Numbered from the stretch's first letter, positions 44,867 to 56,526 are shown. The stretch: 64,000 nt of DNA from an uncultured Prochlorococcus sp. (GCA_902519235.1 CABYJE010000003.1:1-64000), one strand, 5' to 3'. Notes: a model not told the origin generated them from the sequence alone. Program-made: numbers and translations.

Positions 44867-46845
44867 GATAATTCTTTCAGCTTTTCCAAAACAGAACTAT
44901 CTTCAAGAGTACTTATATCACCGCTAATTTTTTCTCCAGCAGCCAAAGATCTTAAAATACGCCTCATAATTTTTCCACTACGTGTTTTAGGAAGAGAGTC
45001 AGAAATTATAATCTTTTCAGGCTTTGCAATAATTCCAATTTCATTAACAACATGTTTCTTTAGATCCTCTACTAATTCTGAAGAACCGTTCACGTCTTTC
45101 TCTAGAGAAACAAAAGCAACTATAACTTCACCTTTTAAATCATCTTTTTTGCCAACGACTGCAGACTCTGCAACTGATTTATGACTTACCAAAGCAGATT
45201 CTATTTCCATTGTTCCTAGCCGATGTCCTGAAACACTTATTACATCATCAACTCTTCCCATAATCCATATATATCCATCTTCATCAATGCGTGCTCCGTC
45301 TCCAGCAAAATAAACATTTTTTTCTCCTTTAAAGGAAATATATTCCCAATAACTCTCCAAATATCTATCTGAGTTTCCGTGAATTGTTCTCATCATTCCT
45401 GGCCAAGGTTTTTTAATAATTAAATAGCCTCCCTCGTTCTCCTTAACCTTATCTCCATTCTTATCGACAATTTCAACTTCGATTCCTGGTAGAGGGAAAG
45501 TAGCTGAACCTGGCTTTGTAGCAACGACTCCAGGCAAGGGACTTATCATGACACCACCAGTCTCAGTTTGCCACCAAGTATCAACAATAGGGCATTTATC
45601 TCTACCAATAACATCCTTGTACCAGATCCATGCTTCAGGATTAATTGGTTCTCCAACTGTGCCCAAAAGTCTGAGACTTTCCAAATTATATTTATCAGGT
45701 ATTTCACGCCCAGACTTCATAAATGCTCTTATTGCAGTTGGTGCAGTATAAAAAATAGAAACCTTATATTTTTCAACAATTTCCCAAAAAGCTCCTAGAT
45801 TTGAGGGTCTTGGCACTCCCTCATACATTAAGGTTGTAGCACCATTAGATAAAGGCCCATAAACTATGTAACTATGACCTGTAATCCAACCAACATCAGC
45901 AGTACACCAGTAAATATCGTCATCTTTTAAGTCAAAAATCCATTTAAATGTCAAATGGGACCAAAGATTGTAACCACCTGTAGTGTGAACGACACCTTTG
46001 GGCTTTCCTGTAGAGCCTGAAGTATAAAGAATAAAAAGTCTATCTTCGCTATTCATTATTTCTGGTTCACAGTGCTCTTTTTGATCTTTTAATAATTCGT
46101 GCCACCAAAGATCTCTATCATTAACCATCGAAATATTTTTTTGGGATCGTTGAACAACAACTACTTTTTCAACAACTTTATCTGCCCCACTTTCAATGGC
46201 CGCATCGACTGCTTTCTTAAGTTCAATCACCTTATCTTTTCTAAAGCCACCATCAGCAGTAATAACAAATCTGGCGTTTCCATCAATTAACCTATCTTTT
46301 AGAGCTTCTGAAGAAAATCCTCCGAAGACAACTGAATGAGGAGCGCCAATTCTTGCACAAGCTAACATCGCAAACATCGCTTCAGGAATCATAGGCATAT
46401 AAATACATACCAAATCTCCTTTTTTTACCCCAATTGCTTTTAATGCATTAGCTGCTTTACATACCTCTTTTAGAAGTTCTTCGTAAGTATATTTTTTGCT
46501 ATCTCCGGGTTCACCTTCCCATATAAGTGCAGTCTTTCCTCCAAGCCCTCGCTTAATGTGTCTATCTAAACAGTTATATGTAATATTGAGTTTCCCTTCT
46601 TTAAACCATTTAAAAAAGGGTTCATTATCTGTATCTAATACAGTTTGAAATGGCTCAAACCAATCTAATTCAGATTTTGCAAAAGATTCCCAAAATTGAA
46701 TAGGATTATCTGAAGCTTGCTTTTTTAGACTTAATAGTTCTTCTTTAGAGCTAATATTTGAGTTTTCTAAAAATTTTTTTGATGGAGGGAAAATTCTTTT
46801 TTCTTCAAGTATGTTATTGATTGAATTTTTTTTATCTAATGACAT
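44863..46845 (-). CDS. acs: Acetyl-CoA synthetase
   Basis: The 660-residue AMP-forming ligase makes acetyl-CoA from acetate. Motifs are [19 protein letters not shown] (P-loop), [15 protein letters not shown], and the C-terminal [14 protein letters not shown], whose Lys is the known acetylation-regulated residue. Full length for Acs. It stands alone on the minus strand between DUF1350 and sds. Confidence 0.96.
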   Translation of the reverse strand: MSLDKKNSINNILEEKRIFPPSKKFLENSNISSKEELLSLKKQASDNPIQFWESFAKSELDWFEPFQTVLDTDNEPFFKWFKEGKLNITYNCLDRHIKRGLGGKTALIWEGEPGDSKKYTYEELLKEVCKAANALKAIGVKKGDLVCIYMPMIPEAMFAMLACARIGAPHSVVFGGFSSEALKDRLIDGNARFVITADGGFRKDKVIELKKAVDAAIESGADKVVEKVVVVQRSQKNISMVNDRDLWWHELLKDQKEHCEPEIMNSEDRLFILYTSGSTGKPKGVVHTTGGYNLWSHLTFKWIFDLKDDDIYWCTADVGWITGHSYIVYGPLSNGATTLMYEGVPRPSNLGAFWEIVEKYKVSIFYTAPTAIRAFMKSGREIPDKYNLESLRLLGTVGEPINPEAWIWYKDVIGRDKCPIVDTWWQTETGGVMISPLPGVVATKPGSATFPLPGIEVEIVDKNGDKVKENEGGYLIIKKPWPGMMRTIHGNSDRYLESYWEYISFKGEKNVYFAGDGARIDEDGYIWIMGRVDDVISVSGHRLGTMEIESALVSHKSVAESAVVGKKDDLKGEVIVAFVSLEKDVNGSSELVEDLKKHVVNEIGIIAKPEKIIISDSLPKTRSGKIMRRILRSLAAGEKISGDISTLEDSSVLEKLKELS

Positions 46846-46940
46846 TAAATAAATCTATGCATAATAAACTTAGTCGAAAAAATTATGATTTAAAAAAATT
46901 TTAATATTAATTAAGCTGGAATAATTTATTTTTAATATTT

Positions 46941-47912
46941 CTAATAAATACGGCTGAGAACAAATTCTGGGAGAGCCAGCAAAGCTCTCTTGTACTCCGA
47001 ATCAGGAAGCCAGGCTATAGCTTCTTTAGAAAGCATTGCAAAATCCTCAGCTAGTTTTCTAGAACTTTCGATAGCATTTGAATTCATAATGATACTAAGA
47101 GCATCATCTAAATCATCTTTTTCAGCAAGTTCTCTGTTTATAAGAACTGATAATTTCTTATCTTCTTCTAAGGCATATAAAACTGGCGCAGTAAGATACC
47201 CACTTGCAAGATCACTTACCGCAGGTTTTCCAAGTTGTTTATCGTTTCCAGTAAAGTCAAGTATGTCATCAACAACTTGAAATGCTAAACCAATATTTTT
47301 GCCAAAATCGTACAAAGAGTTCAATTTTTCATCAGTAATCCCACTCAAAACTCCAGCGGCCTTACAACTATTTGCTATTAATGATGCTGTTTTACAATAG
47401 CTTTTATTGATGTATTTGGAAAAAGATTGAGCCGAATCAAATCTATTTAAATTTTGTTTGATTTCTCCTTCTGCTAAATCCATTATCACTCTACTGAGTA
47501 ATTTGACTACATCTACATTATCAAGATTTGCTAGGTGCCAACTTGCTTGAGCAAATAAAAAGTCACCCGCTAGAACAGCTACTCTTGTATTAAATCTACT
47601 ATGTACTGTATCTACTCCTCTTCTCGTGGATGCCTCATCAACAACATCATCATGAACTAATGAAGCTGTATGAATCATCTCAGTTATTTCAGCAAGCCTC
47701 TTATGTTTATTTGTCAAAGAAAATTCATAGGATATTGCTTTTGATATTAATAAAACAATACCTGGTCTCAGTCTTTTTCCCCCAGCGCTAAAAAGGTGTT
47801 CCGCTGCAGCTTGAAGAATTGGATGACCAGCTCCTATTAAATTTTTCAGTTCTAAAATAAGATCATCAAGATCATTTTCAACTGGTTGTAGTAGCTTTGT
47901 TACTGTATTCAT
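46941..47912 (-). CDS. sds: Solanesyl diphosphate synthase-like trans-prenyltransferase
   Basis: The 323-residue enzyme has the first Asp-rich motif LVHDDVVDEAS, the second VVDDILDFTG, and GGKRLRPGIVLL near residue 48. It builds the long isoprenoid side chain of plastoquinone. The chain length is inferred from cyanobacterial orthologues. It is followed on the same strand by no close gene; murI lies 27 bp upstream in the same direction. Confidence 0.9.
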   Translation of the reverse strand: MNTVTKLLQPVENDLDDLILELKNLIGAGHPILQAAAEHLFSAGGKRLRPGIVLLISKAISYEFSLTNKHKRLAEITEMIHTASLVHDDVVDEASTRRGVDTVHSRFNTRVAVLAGDFLFAQASWHLANLDNVDVVKLLSRVIMDLAEGEIKQNLNRFDSAQSFSKYINKSYCKTASLIANSCKAAGVLSGITDEKLNSLYDFGKNIGLAFQVVDDILDFTGNDKQLGKPAVSDLASGYLTAPVLYALEEDKKLSVLINRELAEKDDLDDALSIIMNSNAIESSRKLAEDFAMLSKEAIAWLPDSEYKRALLALPEFVLSRIY

Positions 47913-47939
47913 GTTTGACCTCTCATATATATTAAAGAA

Positions 47940-48734
47940 TCAAACATTACTTCGGAGGTTAACCAACCTAATTTCTTTATTAATTCCAAGCCAAAGTTTT
48001 ACTTTTTTAGAAAACTTATCGCTTTCGGAAGTAACATAAAATTTTACATTTTCGAGGGAAATACTCTCATAGTGGTCAGTTTTTGGAATAGTAAAAAATT
48101 TATTAAATTTTTTTATCAATGCTTCCGATGGATCAATAATTTTTATATTTGAGTTTATTTTTTTTCTTAAAAAGTCATAAATCAGCGGATAATGACTACA
48201 TCCGAGTATTAATTCTTCAATATTTTTACTTAATAGTGGTTTTAAATACAAATCAGAAAGATTATTTAATTTTAAAAAATCAAGCTTTTCTTTTTCAATT
48301 TCTGATACAAATTCTGGACATTCTTTTTGAAATATTTTCAAATTATGCTTTTTAGAGTTAATAGCTTTTTTGTAATATGAAGATCTAACTGTTGTTTGCG
48401 TTGCTAAGACACCAATTATTTGCTTATCAACTATTTCAGATACAGAGTTTATAAGATCAAAACAAGGAATTCTTAAGTTTTTTTCTAGAATATCAAGTGC
48501 ACATGCATTTGTAGTGTTACAAGCTATTAAAAGGGCATCTAAATTCTTATCTTCAAAAAAATAGCAAATCTCTTTAGCAATTAATCTTATTTCTTTAAAA
48601 TTTTTATTCCCAAAAGGGATTCTTTTTGTATCCGCCAAATAAAAAACTTCTACATCTTTACGAGTTTTTAGTAAAGAATTAAGGATAGTAAAACCACCTA
48701 TACCACTATCAAATATACCTATTTTAAGCTTCAC
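47940..48734 (-). CDS. murI: Glutamate racemase
   Basis: The 264-residue enzyme has two catalytic cysteines: LLIACNTTNACALD (about residue 73) and LILGCSHYPLI (about 180). The N-terminal GIFDSGIGGFTIL is also typical. It provides D-glutamate for peptidoglycan. The start overlaps the amidase stop by 4 bp, so nitrilase-amidase-murI-sds run as one minus-strand series. Confidence 0.93.
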   Translation of the reverse strand: MKLKIGIFDSGIGGFTILNSLLKTRKDVEVFYLADTKRIPFGNKNFKEIRLIAKEICYFFEDKNLDALLIACNTTNACALDILEKNLRIPCFDLINSVSEIVDKQIIGVLATQTTVRSSYYKKAINSKKHNLKIFQKECPEFVSEIEKEKLDFLKLNNLSDLYLKPLLSKNIEELILGCSHYPLIYDFLRKKINSNIKIIDPSEALIKKFNKFFTIPKTDHYESISLENVKFYVTSESDKFSKKVKLWLGINKEIRLVNLRSNV

Positions 48735-49816
48735 CCTATTTTGTAAAGATATTCAAGAATGCCTTTTGCGATTGCATAAGCTAATCTTTTACGATGGGTT
48801 GATTTTTCTAATCTTCTTGCATCTAATCTTCCTGTTAAAAAACCAATTTCCACAAGCACCGCTGGCATCCTAGTATTTTTAATTACATAAAATCTACCTT
48901 GTTTAACTCCTCGATCAGGACTACCAGGTGAAACTCTAAGAATTTGTTTTTGAATTTTTTTAGCAAGATATTTACCTTTCCAACCTCTATAGTAAAAGGT
49001 TTCTAACCCATTAATATCCCTTCTTTTACCTCTTGAGGCATTTGCATGAATACTTACAAAAATATCTGCATCCATATTGTTAGCGAAGGAAACTCTAGGA
49101 GGTAAATCCAAATCAACTTCGTTTTTTCTAGTTAACCTTACTCTGACACCTTTCTCAGAAAGTAATTTTTTTACTATTTTGGAAACCTCCAAAACAACAT
49201 CAGTTTCCCTAATACCTGCAATACCTACTGCTCCTGGATCAGGACCTCCATGCCCTGGATCGATAACAACCAAAAATTTATTTCGTTTTACTTCTGGTAA
49301 TTTTAAATAATTAGAATTTCTTTTCTTATTATATATTGAGTTTTGTTTTGATTTAATATCTCCTTTTCTCTTAACAACTAAACCTTCACCAATCTTTTTA
49401 AATGAATATTTGGGGGCAAATAGTTTAATTCTCCACCTGTTTTGATCTAAGCCAACCATTCGCCAAGTCAAAGGTTTCAAATAAGTCTCTTCATTAAATT
49501 CAATTACTAGTCTTGTTTTACCAGGAATTGGTTTACCTAATCTAATTTCTTTTATTGGGCCATTACCTTTTATTGATCTAGGATTTTTTAATTCTCCGGG
49601 AAAATCTATCCAGAATCTATCTCCAGATATTTGGTTAGCCTTTTGAAAATATGCTTTTAAATTTGTGTTTGTCTTAGTTCTTAATTCTAAAACCCCATTT
49701 TCTTTTATAGCCCATGCTGCAAGAGCACTTGAAGATTTAACTGGAGGGATTGCAGAATTTAAAAATAAAAAAACCGATAAATAACGAACAAGTTTATTAT
49801 CTAAAAACCTTATCAT
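48731..49816 (-). CDS. amiC: N-acetylmuramoyl-L-alanine amidase (AMIN plus Amidase_3)
   Basis: The 361-residue periplasmic protein has an N-terminal signal-like segment (YLSVFLFLNSAIPPVKSS). An AMIN domain follows (DRFWIDFPGELKNP to about residue 135), then the zinc amidase (VVIDPGHGGPDPGAVG with H and E, ADIFVSIHANAS, LVEIGFLTGR with the catalytic Glu). It cleaves peptide stems from peptidoglycan at division. It overlaps both neighbours by a few bases. Confidence 0.92.
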   Translation of the reverse strand: MIRFLDNKLVRYLSVFLFLNSAIPPVKSSSALAAWAIKENGVLELRTKTNTNLKAYFQKANQISGDRFWIDFPGELKNPRSIKGNGPIKEIRLGKPIPGKTRLVIEFNEETYLKPLTWRMVGLDQNRWRIKLFAPKYSFKKIGEGLVVKRKGDIKSKQNSIYNKKRNSNYLKLPEVKRNKFLVVIDPGHGGPDPGAVGIAGIRETDVVLEVSKIVKKLLSEKGVRVRLTRKNEVDLDLPPRVSFANNMDADIFVSIHANASRGKRRDINGLETFYYRGWKGKYLAKKIQKQILRVSPGSPDRGVKQGRFYVIKNTRMPAVLVEIGFLTGRLDARRLEKSTHRKRLAYAIAKGILEYLYKIG

Positions 49817-50643
49817 TAGTTTGAAAACAATTTGTTTTTTCTATGTTTAAGGCTTGGCATCTGCTCCCTAATTTTCTTTACTCTTTCTTTATCTGCAGGT
49901 GCGATTGCAGCTCCCTGAGTTTTCCCCGCGTCAGACAAAACTGTACCCCATGGGTCAATTACCATTGCATGGCCATGACTTTGCCTTCTGCCGTAATGAA
50001 CCCCCGTTTGAGCTGGAGCAACTACATATGCTGTATTCTCAATTGCTCTTGCTTGTAACAAAATTTGCCAATGATCTTTTCCAGTAAATGCGGTAAAAGC
50101 TGCAGGAATCATAATTAGCTCTGCCCCATTTGAAGACAAGTATCTATAAAGTTCAGGAAATCTAACGTCGTAACAAATCGATAATCCTATTTTGCATAAG
50201 CCTGGAACTTCTACAACAGGTGGGTACTCCTCCCCAGATAAAATTGTAGATGATTCTTTATATAAATTTCCATCTGGCAAATCAACATCAAATAAGTGAA
50301 TCTTGTCATATTTTGCAAGAATCTGTCCATCCTTCCCAAATAGTGCTGACCTATTAAAAGTATGAGTGTCATCACCTGCAGGAACCGGATACCCTCCTCC
50401 CAAAAGAAATACTTGATATCTTTGCGACATAGTTTTGAGGAAATTTGTACACTTCACTGACAGTTCAGAAGCCAATGTAAGTTTTTCATCATCTCCTCCT
50501 AAAAAAGCAAAATTCTCAGGCAATCCTATTAACTCAGCACCTCTTCTAGCGGCTAGTTCAATCTGTTCTTCTGCTTCAACAAAATTTGCATCAACATTCG
50601 AAGTACTCGTAATTTGCAATGCAGCAACCAAAAAATCAGTCAA
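49816..50643 (-). CDS. Carbon-nitrogen hydrolase (nitrilase/omega-amidase family)
   Basis: The 275-residue member of the Nit superfamily has the E-K-C triad: GLPENFAF, YDKIHLFDVDLPDG and GLSICYDVRFPEL. The last two match the Nit1/Nit2-like group that removes deaminated glutathione or acts as omega-amidase. The start is TTG 50643. It shares one base with the amidase gene. Confidence 0.9.
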   Translation of the reverse strand: MTDFLVAALQITSTSNVDANFVEAEEQIELAARRGAELIGLPENFAFLGGDDEKLTLASELSVKCTNFLKTMSQRYQVFLLGGGYPVPAGDDTHTFNRSALFGKDGQILAKYDKIHLFDVDLPDGNLYKESSTILSGEEYPPVVEVPGLCKIGLSICYDVRFPELYRYLSSNGAELIMIPAAFTAFTGKDHWQILLQARAIENTAYVVAPAQTGVHYGRRQSHGHAMVIDPWGTVLSDAGKTQGAAIAPADKERVKKIREQMPSLKHRKNKLFSN

Positions 50644-50673
50644 GGCTTTACTCCAAGTGAACCAATTAGTAAT

Positions 50674-51408
50674 TCATGAGGCACGAATCACACCTCTTTC
50701 AACTTGAGCTGGAACAATATCTAAGCAATCAAGTTCAGAGCAACATTTAAAATCATCCTCATAATCTCCAAGACTTGTCAATCTTTTGCCATGGGTTGCA
50801 GTTTTTAAACATTTCAAAATATCATTTTTCCAAAAATCCCAAAGTGCCAAAGCAGCTTGTAATTCGTCATTCAGAATATTAATTTCAAAATCACAGTTCT
50901 GTTTTAGGTATGAGGCCAAAGCACCAGCAGCTAAAGAATCCTCAAGTGAATAAGAACCTTCCCAACCACTGCCAAGTATTAAAACATTTTCACTTTTTAA
51001 TGAAATGATTTTTTCGGCAACTGCTTTTCTATTTGGGAGACCCATAGCAAATAAATGCTTAGCATTTTGAACTTTTTGCAATGATTTAGTCCCATTAGTC
51101 GTACTCATAAATAGTCTTTTACCATTAACAACTTTTTTTGTAACTGATAGAGGAGAATTCCCTAAATCAAAGCCCTCAATCTTCTTTCCGCCTCTCTCTC
51201 CAAGCATTAGTCTCTTTTCAGCTTGCCACTTAATTGCAGATTCTTTTAATAAATCTAAATCTGCAAAAACTTGTATTGAATCAGCTCCATTTTTTAAAGC
51301 CCAAGAGATTGTGGTTGTAGCTCTTAAAACATCAATTACTACTGCAATGTCTGGACTTATTTCTGGAACATCCTTTGCAACGTGATAATAAGTAAGATTA
51401 ATAATCAA
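50674..51408 (-). CDS. comB: 2-phosphosulfolactate phosphatase family protein
   Basis: The 244-residue protein of the ComB family contains VAVVIDVLRATTTISWALKN near residue 25, MLGERGGKKIEGFDLGNSP, and FMSTTNGTKSLQ. In methanogens ComB makes sulfolactate for coenzyme M; the role in cyanobacteria is unknown. The gene begins about 90 bp from the divergent aroA leader. Confidence 0.88.
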   Translation of the reverse strand: MIINLTYYHVAKDVPEISPDIAVVIDVLRATTTISWALKNGADSIQVFADLDLLKESAIKWQAEKRLMLGERGGKKIEGFDLGNSPLSVTKKVVNGKRLFMSTTNGTKSLQKVQNAKHLFAMGLPNRKAVAEKIISLKSENVLILGSGWEGSYSLEDSLAAGALASYLKQNCDFEINILNDELQAALALWDFWKNDILKCLKTATHGKRLTSLGDYEDDFKCCSELDCLDIVPAQVERGVIRAS

Positions 51409-51537
51409 GTCCTTTTTTTCTGATTTTATTATAGAAAAGAGTTACTTAAATTGATTATTTTTTTTTTAAAACAAACTTATTGATAATATATAACTAATTT
51501 GTTTTTACAGAAATCTTATCAAGTATTTAATTTGAAA

Positions 51538-52848
51538 ATGAATAATATCCGCACAATAAAAGGTGGAATTAATTTAAAAGGAAAAGTAAAAGTACCTGGA
51601 GATAAATCTATTTCTCATAGAGCTTTAATAATAGGCAGTATTGCTGAGGGTGAGACGACTATTGAGGGGTTTTTACATTCTGAAGATCCACTTTCAACTG
51701 CTGATTGTTTAAGAAAATTAGGTGTAAATATTCCAGAAATAAAAAAAAATGAGTCTTTTACTATTTCAGGTTTGGGTCTTGATGGGTTAAAAGAGCCGAA
51801 AGAAATTTTAAATTGTGGGAATTCGGGAACCACCATGAGATTATTAATGGGGTTACTTGCCGGTGAAGAAGGCAAGAATTTTATCTTAACAGGAGATATT
51901 TCTCTTAATGAAAGGCCAATGGAGAGGGTAGGCAAACCATTATCATTGATGGGCGGCAAAATTTTTGGTAGAGAAAAAGGAAACAAAGCTCCAATCTCAA
52001 TTAATGGGAACAAACTAAAAGGATGTGTTATTGGAACCCCTGTAGCTAGTGCTCAAGTAAAATCAGCAATCTTATTGGCAGGCCTAAAAGCTTCTGGAAC
52101 CACTTCTGTTATTGAACCAGCATCTTCAAGAGATCATACTGAAAGAATGTTAAAAGCATTTGGAGCAAACATCAGTATTCGAGGAGAATTAGGAAGGAAT
52201 ATAGTTATTAAGTCAGGGGGCAGCTTAATTGGCCAGAGAGTATTGATTCCTGGAGACATAAGCTCTGCTTCTTTTTGGATGATTGCTGCATCTATTGTTC
52301 CAAATTCAGAGGTTTTAATTCAGAATGTCGGATTAAATCCGACTAGAACAGGGATTTTAAATGTAATGGATTCAATGGGGTGTAATTATGAGATCTTAGA
52401 TAAATCGACTATTGCAGGTGAACCTATTGGATCTATTAAAGTAATAACTTCAAATAATTTAAGATCATTCACTATTGAAGGAGATATTCTTCCAAAACTT
52501 ATAGATGAGATTCCTATCCTTACTGTGGCTGCCTGTTTTTGTAATGGAGTTTCTGAAATTAAGGATGCAAAAGAATTAAGAGTTAAGGAGACAGATCGAT
52601 TAAAAGTCATGGCACGACAGTTACAAAAATTCGGTGCTGAAATAATAGAAAAAGAGGATGGGTTAATTATTAATGGGCAATCAAAATTTCATTCTGCAGA
52701 GGTAGATAGTGAGACAGATCATAGAGTAGCAATGAGTCTTGCTATTGCTTCGCTTCTTGCCAAAGGCACCTCAAAAATCATGAGGGCAGATGCAGCTAGC
52801 GTCTCGTATCCCACTTTTTGGGAAGAGCTTGCCAAACTAACTAACTAG
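51538..52848 (+). CDS. aroA: 3-phosphoshikimate 1-carboxyvinyltransferase (EPSP synthase)
   Basis: The 436-residue enzyme of the shikimate pathway has [43 protein letters not shown] and the late [14 protein letters not shown]. It joins shikimate 3-phosphate and phosphoenolpyruvate. I start at ATG 51538 since homologues begin just before the [11 protein letters not shown] motif; a TTG 39 bases upstream would add an unlikely leader. It heads a plus-strand group aroA-mnmD-glmU. Confidence 0.95.
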   Translation: MNNIRTIKGGINLKGKVKVPGDKSISHRALIIGSIAEGETTIEGFLHSEDPLSTADCLRKLGVNIPEIKKNESFTISGLGLDGLKEPKEILNCGNSGTTMRLLMGLLAGEEGKNFILTGDISLNERPMERVGKPLSLMGGKIFGREKGNKAPISINGNKLKGCVIGTPVASAQVKSAILLAGLKASGTTSVIEPASSRDHTERMLKAFGANISIRGELGRNIVIKSGGSLIGQRVLIPGDISSASFWMIAASIVPNSEVLIQNVGLNPTRTGILNVMDSMGCNYEILDKSTIAGEPIGSIKVITSNNLRSFTIEGDILPKLIDEIPILTVAACFCNGVSEIKDAKELRVKETDRLKVMARQLQKFGAEIIEKEDGLIINGQSKFHSAEVDSETDHRVAMSLAIASLLAKGTSKIMRADAASVSYPTFWEELAKLTN

Positions 52849-52858
52849 GCTAAAGCTT

Positions 52859-53770
52859 TTGTCTGAATTAATAGAAGTTTTAACTAAAGATGGTAGTTAC
52901 TCTTTAAGAAGTGAGTTTTTTCAAGAGAACTTCCATAGTTTATTAGGCGCATTGGAGGAAACAAAGTTGAAGTTTACATCTTCCTCTAATTTGCAAAGAT
53001 TTAAGGGTAAATCTATTAATGTTTTGGATATATGTTTTGGTTTAGGATACAATTCCGCTTCTTTATTAGATGAATTAATTAAACAAAAATCGTATTTAAA
53101 TTTATATGCATTGGAGATTGATAAAAAGCCTCTTGAATATTCACTTAGAAATGAATCTTTCCTTAATTTATGGGCTCCAAAAGTCAAAACAATATTTGAA
53201 TCACTATATCGAAAAGATTACTTTGAGGATCAATTTTTTAAGTGCAGTGTTTTGTGGGGTGATGCTAGAGAAAAAATCAAAATTATTCCTTCATCTATTA
53301 AATTCGATCTGATTTATTTAGATGGGTTTTCTCCTCAAAAATGCCCACAAGTATGGACAATTGAATTTTTATCTAAAGTCGTAGAAAATCTTAATTCTCA
53401 GGGTTATTTAATAACTTATTCTTCTTCAGCGGCAGTAAGAAAAACTTTAAGAAATCTTGGATTAGAAATTTTTAGTATTAAGCCAAGTTTTAAAAACAGA
53501 ACTTTTTGGAGTCTGGGAACTGTCGCAATATCAAAATTTGATAAGAATAAATTGAAACCTAATTTCAATTTTGAAAAGTTATCTTTAATGGAAGAGGAAC
53601 ACCTCTTAACTAAAGCTAGTATTCCATATAGAGATCAAGATTTAAACTCAAGCAAAGACGATATAATCAATAGAAGATTAAATGAGCAATTATTCTCAAA
53701 TTTATTATCTACAAATAAATGGAGGCACAAGTGGGAAATGACGAAGTTATCCGTTAAGAGTAAGATTTAA
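52859..53770 (+). CDS. MnmD-like tRNA 5-methylaminomethyl-2-thiouridine methyltransferase
   Basis: The 303-residue protein resembles the methyltransferase half of MnmC. The N-terminal part DGSYSLRSEFFQENFHS is the usual opening. The SAM motif is LDICFGLGYNSASLL, and FDLIYLDGFSPQKCPQVWT is the MnmC/MnmD active-site signature. It would finish modification of tRNA wobble uridine; no FAD oxidase domain is attached. It starts with TTG, 10 bp after aroA. Confidence 0.85.
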   Translation: MSELIEVLTKDGSYSLRSEFFQENFHSLLGALEETKLKFTSSSNLQRFKGKSINVLDICFGLGYNSASLLDELIKQKSYLNLYALEIDKKPLEYSLRNESFLNLWAPKVKTIFESLYRKDYFEDQFFKCSVLWGDAREKIKIIPSSIKFDLIYLDGFSPQKCPQVWTIEFLSKVVENLNSQGYLITYSSSAAVRKTLRNLGLEIFSIKPSFKNRTFWSLGTVAISKFDKNKLKPNFNFEKLSLMEEEHLLTKASIPYRDQDLNSSKDDIINRRLNEQLFSNLLSTNKWRHKWEMTKLSVKSKI

Positions 53771-53789
53771 ATAAGGATTTCCAATAAAC

Positions 53790-55139
53790 ATGTTAAGTGT
53801 TGCGATATTAGCGGCAGGCAAAGGCACTAGGATGGAAAGCTCATTGCCAAAAGTTTTACATAAAATTTCTGGTAAAAGTCTTCTGCAAAGAGTAATTGAT
53901 TCATGTGCCGAATTAAAACCTGATCAAATTTTCGTAATTACTGGACACAAATCAAAAGAAGTCCAAAAGTCAATACCAAACGATAAAAAAATCCATGTTG
54001 TTATTCAAGAACCTCAATCAGGAACGGGTCACGCTATCCAGGTACTTTGTAGAGAAGTAAAAAAACATGAAGGCAAACTTTTGGTACTTAACGGCGATTT
54101 GCCACTTATTAGGCCTAGTACTCTAAAAAGACTTTTATATTTACATGATTCAAAAAATTCTGATGTTTCTTTAATTACTACAAAGAAAACAAATCCTCAT
54201 GGATATGGCAGAGTTTTTTTGAAGGGGGATTTTATAGAGAGAATTGTTGAAGAGAAAGACTGCAATGATCTAGAGAGAGAAACCCAGTTAATAAATGCAG
54301 GTGTTTACTGTTTTAACTGGGGTAACTTGTCAGAAATAATTAATACCTTGCAAAGTAATAATAATCAAAAAGAGATTTACTTAACAGATACAATATCTTT
54401 GCTAAAAAATTCCTTAAGCCTCGAGGTAGAGGATAATGGAGAGCTTCAAGGTATTAATAACAGAATTCAACTATCCGAGTGCGAGGAAAGTATTCAGAAT
54501 TTAATTAAAGAAAAGCATATGCTTAATGGTGTAACTTTTATAAATAAAGCAAGTTGTTCAATTAGTGAAGAAGCTGAAATTGGTAAGGATGTGATTATAG
54601 AGGCTAATACACATATAAGAGGAAATACCAAAATAAATAGTCATTGCATTATTGGACCAAATACTTTTATTGAGAATTCTATTGTGGGATTAAATTGTGA
54701 AATTTCAAACTCTACTGTTTATGCTTCTCATATAATGGATAATATAAAAATTGGCCCTTATAGTCATATAAGACCTAATTCCAAAATATCTTCCTTTAGC
54801 AAAGTAGGAAATTTTGTTGAAATCAAAAATAGTCAATTAGAGGAAGAATCTAAAGTAAACCATTTAAGTTATATTGGCGATTCTATTATTGGAAGATCTA
54901 CAAATATTGGAGCGGGTACTATTACTGCAAATTTTGATGGTCAGAAAAAACATCAAACGAAAATTGGTAAAAATTCCAGTATTGGTGCAAATACAGTTTT
55001 TGTAGCGCCAATAAATCTCGGGGAATCAGTTACAACAGGAGCTGGTTCAGTGATCACTAAAGACTCCAAAGATAATTCGTTAGCAATATCAAGAACTAAG
55101 CAAGTAAATATAGAAAATTGGGAAAGAAAGAAATCCTGA
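53790..55139 (+). CDS. glmU: Bifunctional UDP-N-acetylglucosamine synthase GlmU
   Basis: The 449-residue enzyme has an N-terminal uridylyltransferase ([41 protein letters not shown]). The C-terminal left-handed beta-helix acetyltransferase has hexapeptide repeats and the signature [20 protein letters not shown]. It makes UDP-GlcNAc for peptidoglycan and lipopolysaccharide. Its stop is 2 bp from the convergent murF end. Confidence 0.96.
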   Translation: MLSVAILAAGKGTRMESSLPKVLHKISGKSLLQRVIDSCAELKPDQIFVITGHKSKEVQKSIPNDKKIHVVIQEPQSGTGHAIQVLCREVKKHEGKLLVLNGDLPLIRPSTLKRLLYLHDSKNSDVSLITTKKTNPHGYGRVFLKGDFIERIVEEKDCNDLERETQLINAGVYCFNWGNLSEIINTLQSNNNQKEIYLTDTISLLKNSLSLEVEDNGELQGINNRIQLSECEESIQNLIKEKHMLNGVTFINKASCSISEEAEIGKDVIIEANTHIRGNTKINSHCIIGPNTFIENSIVGLNCEISNSTVYASHIMDNIKIGPYSHIRPNSKISSFSKVGNFVEIKNSQLEEESKVNHLSYIGDSIIGRSTNIGAGTITANFDGQKKHQTKIGKNSSIGANTVFVAPINLGESVTTGAGSVITKDSKDNSLAISRTKQVNIENWERKKS

Positions 55140-55140
55140 T

Positions 55141-56514
55141 CTAATTGATTAATTCAATAATTTTTTCAAGTTGCCAACATCTACTCCCTTTTATAAGAAT
55201 AGAATCACCTCTTTTTGTGGATTTATTTATCTCTTTAGGTACATCGTTGATATTATTAAAAACTAAAAATTTTTTCTTATCTTTTAGATAATCGCTATAA
55301 ATCTTTTCATTTTTTTTATCGCAAATAAATAAACACTTTTCTATGTCTGAATTATTAATTAAGTTGAATATTTCTTTATGAAATTTTTCAGATTCTTTTC
55401 CCAATTCTTGCATACTTCCAAATATAAAAAATTTATTTCTCGGTTTTTCAAGCAGGTTTTCAATACATGCTTTAACTGACTCTGGCGAAGCATTATATGT
55501 TTCATCATATATATTTGTTTTTACTGATTTAAGAATTTTATTCCTTCCACCTAAAATCGCAAAATCAAATTTATTAAAACTTTCAAAATCAATGCCTAGC
55601 TCTTTGGCAACTGCATAAGCAAATAAGAAATTCGAAGCATTGTGAAAACCCTCAAATGGAATTTCAAAGGTATTTTCATCGATTATTATTGTTTTATTCG
55701 AACGATTATAAAATCCTCGCAAATTATCATCTTTCCTGAAACTTTCCTTTTGATTTTCTATATTTAATAGTTCTACTTTTATAAGTCTACCTTTCCAAAA
55801 TTCCTTTAAAGTTTTTTCTAGGAATGGATCATTTGCGGGAATTATTACGACTCCTTCCGGATTTAAGAACTTACTAATTTCACATTTTGCAAAAGTAATA
55901 TTTTTTTTTGAACCTAATAATCCAATATGAGCTGAGCCTATGTTAGTAATAACTGCAATATCGGGTTCACTATATTTAGATAAATTCTCAATCTGTCCAA
56001 GGCCTCTCATCCCCATCTCAAGAACTAAAGCTTGATCTTCTATATCTGTAGAAAGAATAGTAAGGCCAACTCCAATCTCATTATTAAAATTTGCATGAGA
56101 TAATTTAATTTTTCCAAGTTTATTTAAAACTCCCCCAATCATTTCTTTTGTAGTTGTTTTACCCACTGAACCAGTTATTGCGATAATAGGGATATTTAAT
56201 TTTTTTCTTTTTAGCAATGCTAATTTTTGAAATGCCTCTAATGTGTCATTTACAACCCAATAAGGAAAATTACTAGGAAGTAATCTCTGCATCCCTTTTT
56301 TAATTACTACTGATTTAACTCCTTTATCTAAAACATCTGGAAGGAAACTATGTCCATCAAAGTTTTTACCCCTTATAGCTATAAAAAGATCATTTTTTAA
56401 TAAAGTTCTACTATCAATACTTATATTTTTAAAATTTAAAAAATCTCTTTTGCCCTCGCTCAGATTTTTAATATCCCCCAAAACATTGTTTAATTCTGAT
56501 AAAGAGAATTCCAT
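55141..56514 (-). CDS. murF: UDP-MurNAc-tripeptide:D-Ala-D-Ala ligase MurF
   Basis: The 457-residue Mur ligase has the P-loop AITGSVGKTTTKEMIGGVL near residue 112, SHANFNNEIGVGLTIL, and VLEMGMRGLGQIENL. The C-terminal domain has DETYNASPESVKACIENL, characteristic of MurF. It adds D-Ala-D-Ala to the peptidoglycan precursor. It lies 12 bp behind glgA's end on the same strand, but functional linkage is not evident. Confidence 0.95.
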   Translation of the reverse strand: MEFSLSELNNVLGDIKNLSEGKRDFLNFKNISIDSRTLLKNDLFIAIRGKNFDGHSFLPDVLDKGVKSVVIKKGMQRLLPSNFPYWVVNDTLEAFQKLALLKRKKLNIPIIAITGSVGKTTTKEMIGGVLNKLGKIKLSHANFNNEIGVGLTILSTDIEDQALVLEMGMRGLGQIENLSKYSEPDIAVITNIGSAHIGLLGSKKNITFAKCEISKFLNPEGVVIIPANDPFLEKTLKEFWKGRLIKVELLNIENQKESFRKDDNLRGFYNRSNKTIIIDENTFEIPFEGFHNASNFLFAYAVAKELGIDFESFNKFDFAILGGRNKILKSVKTNIYDETYNASPESVKACIENLLEKPRNKFFIFGSMQELGKESEKFHKEIFNLINNSDIEKCLFICDKKNEKIYSDYLKDKKKFLVFNNINDVPKEINKSTKRGDSILIKGSRCWQLEKIIELIN

Positions 56515-56526
56515 GAAAAGATTAAG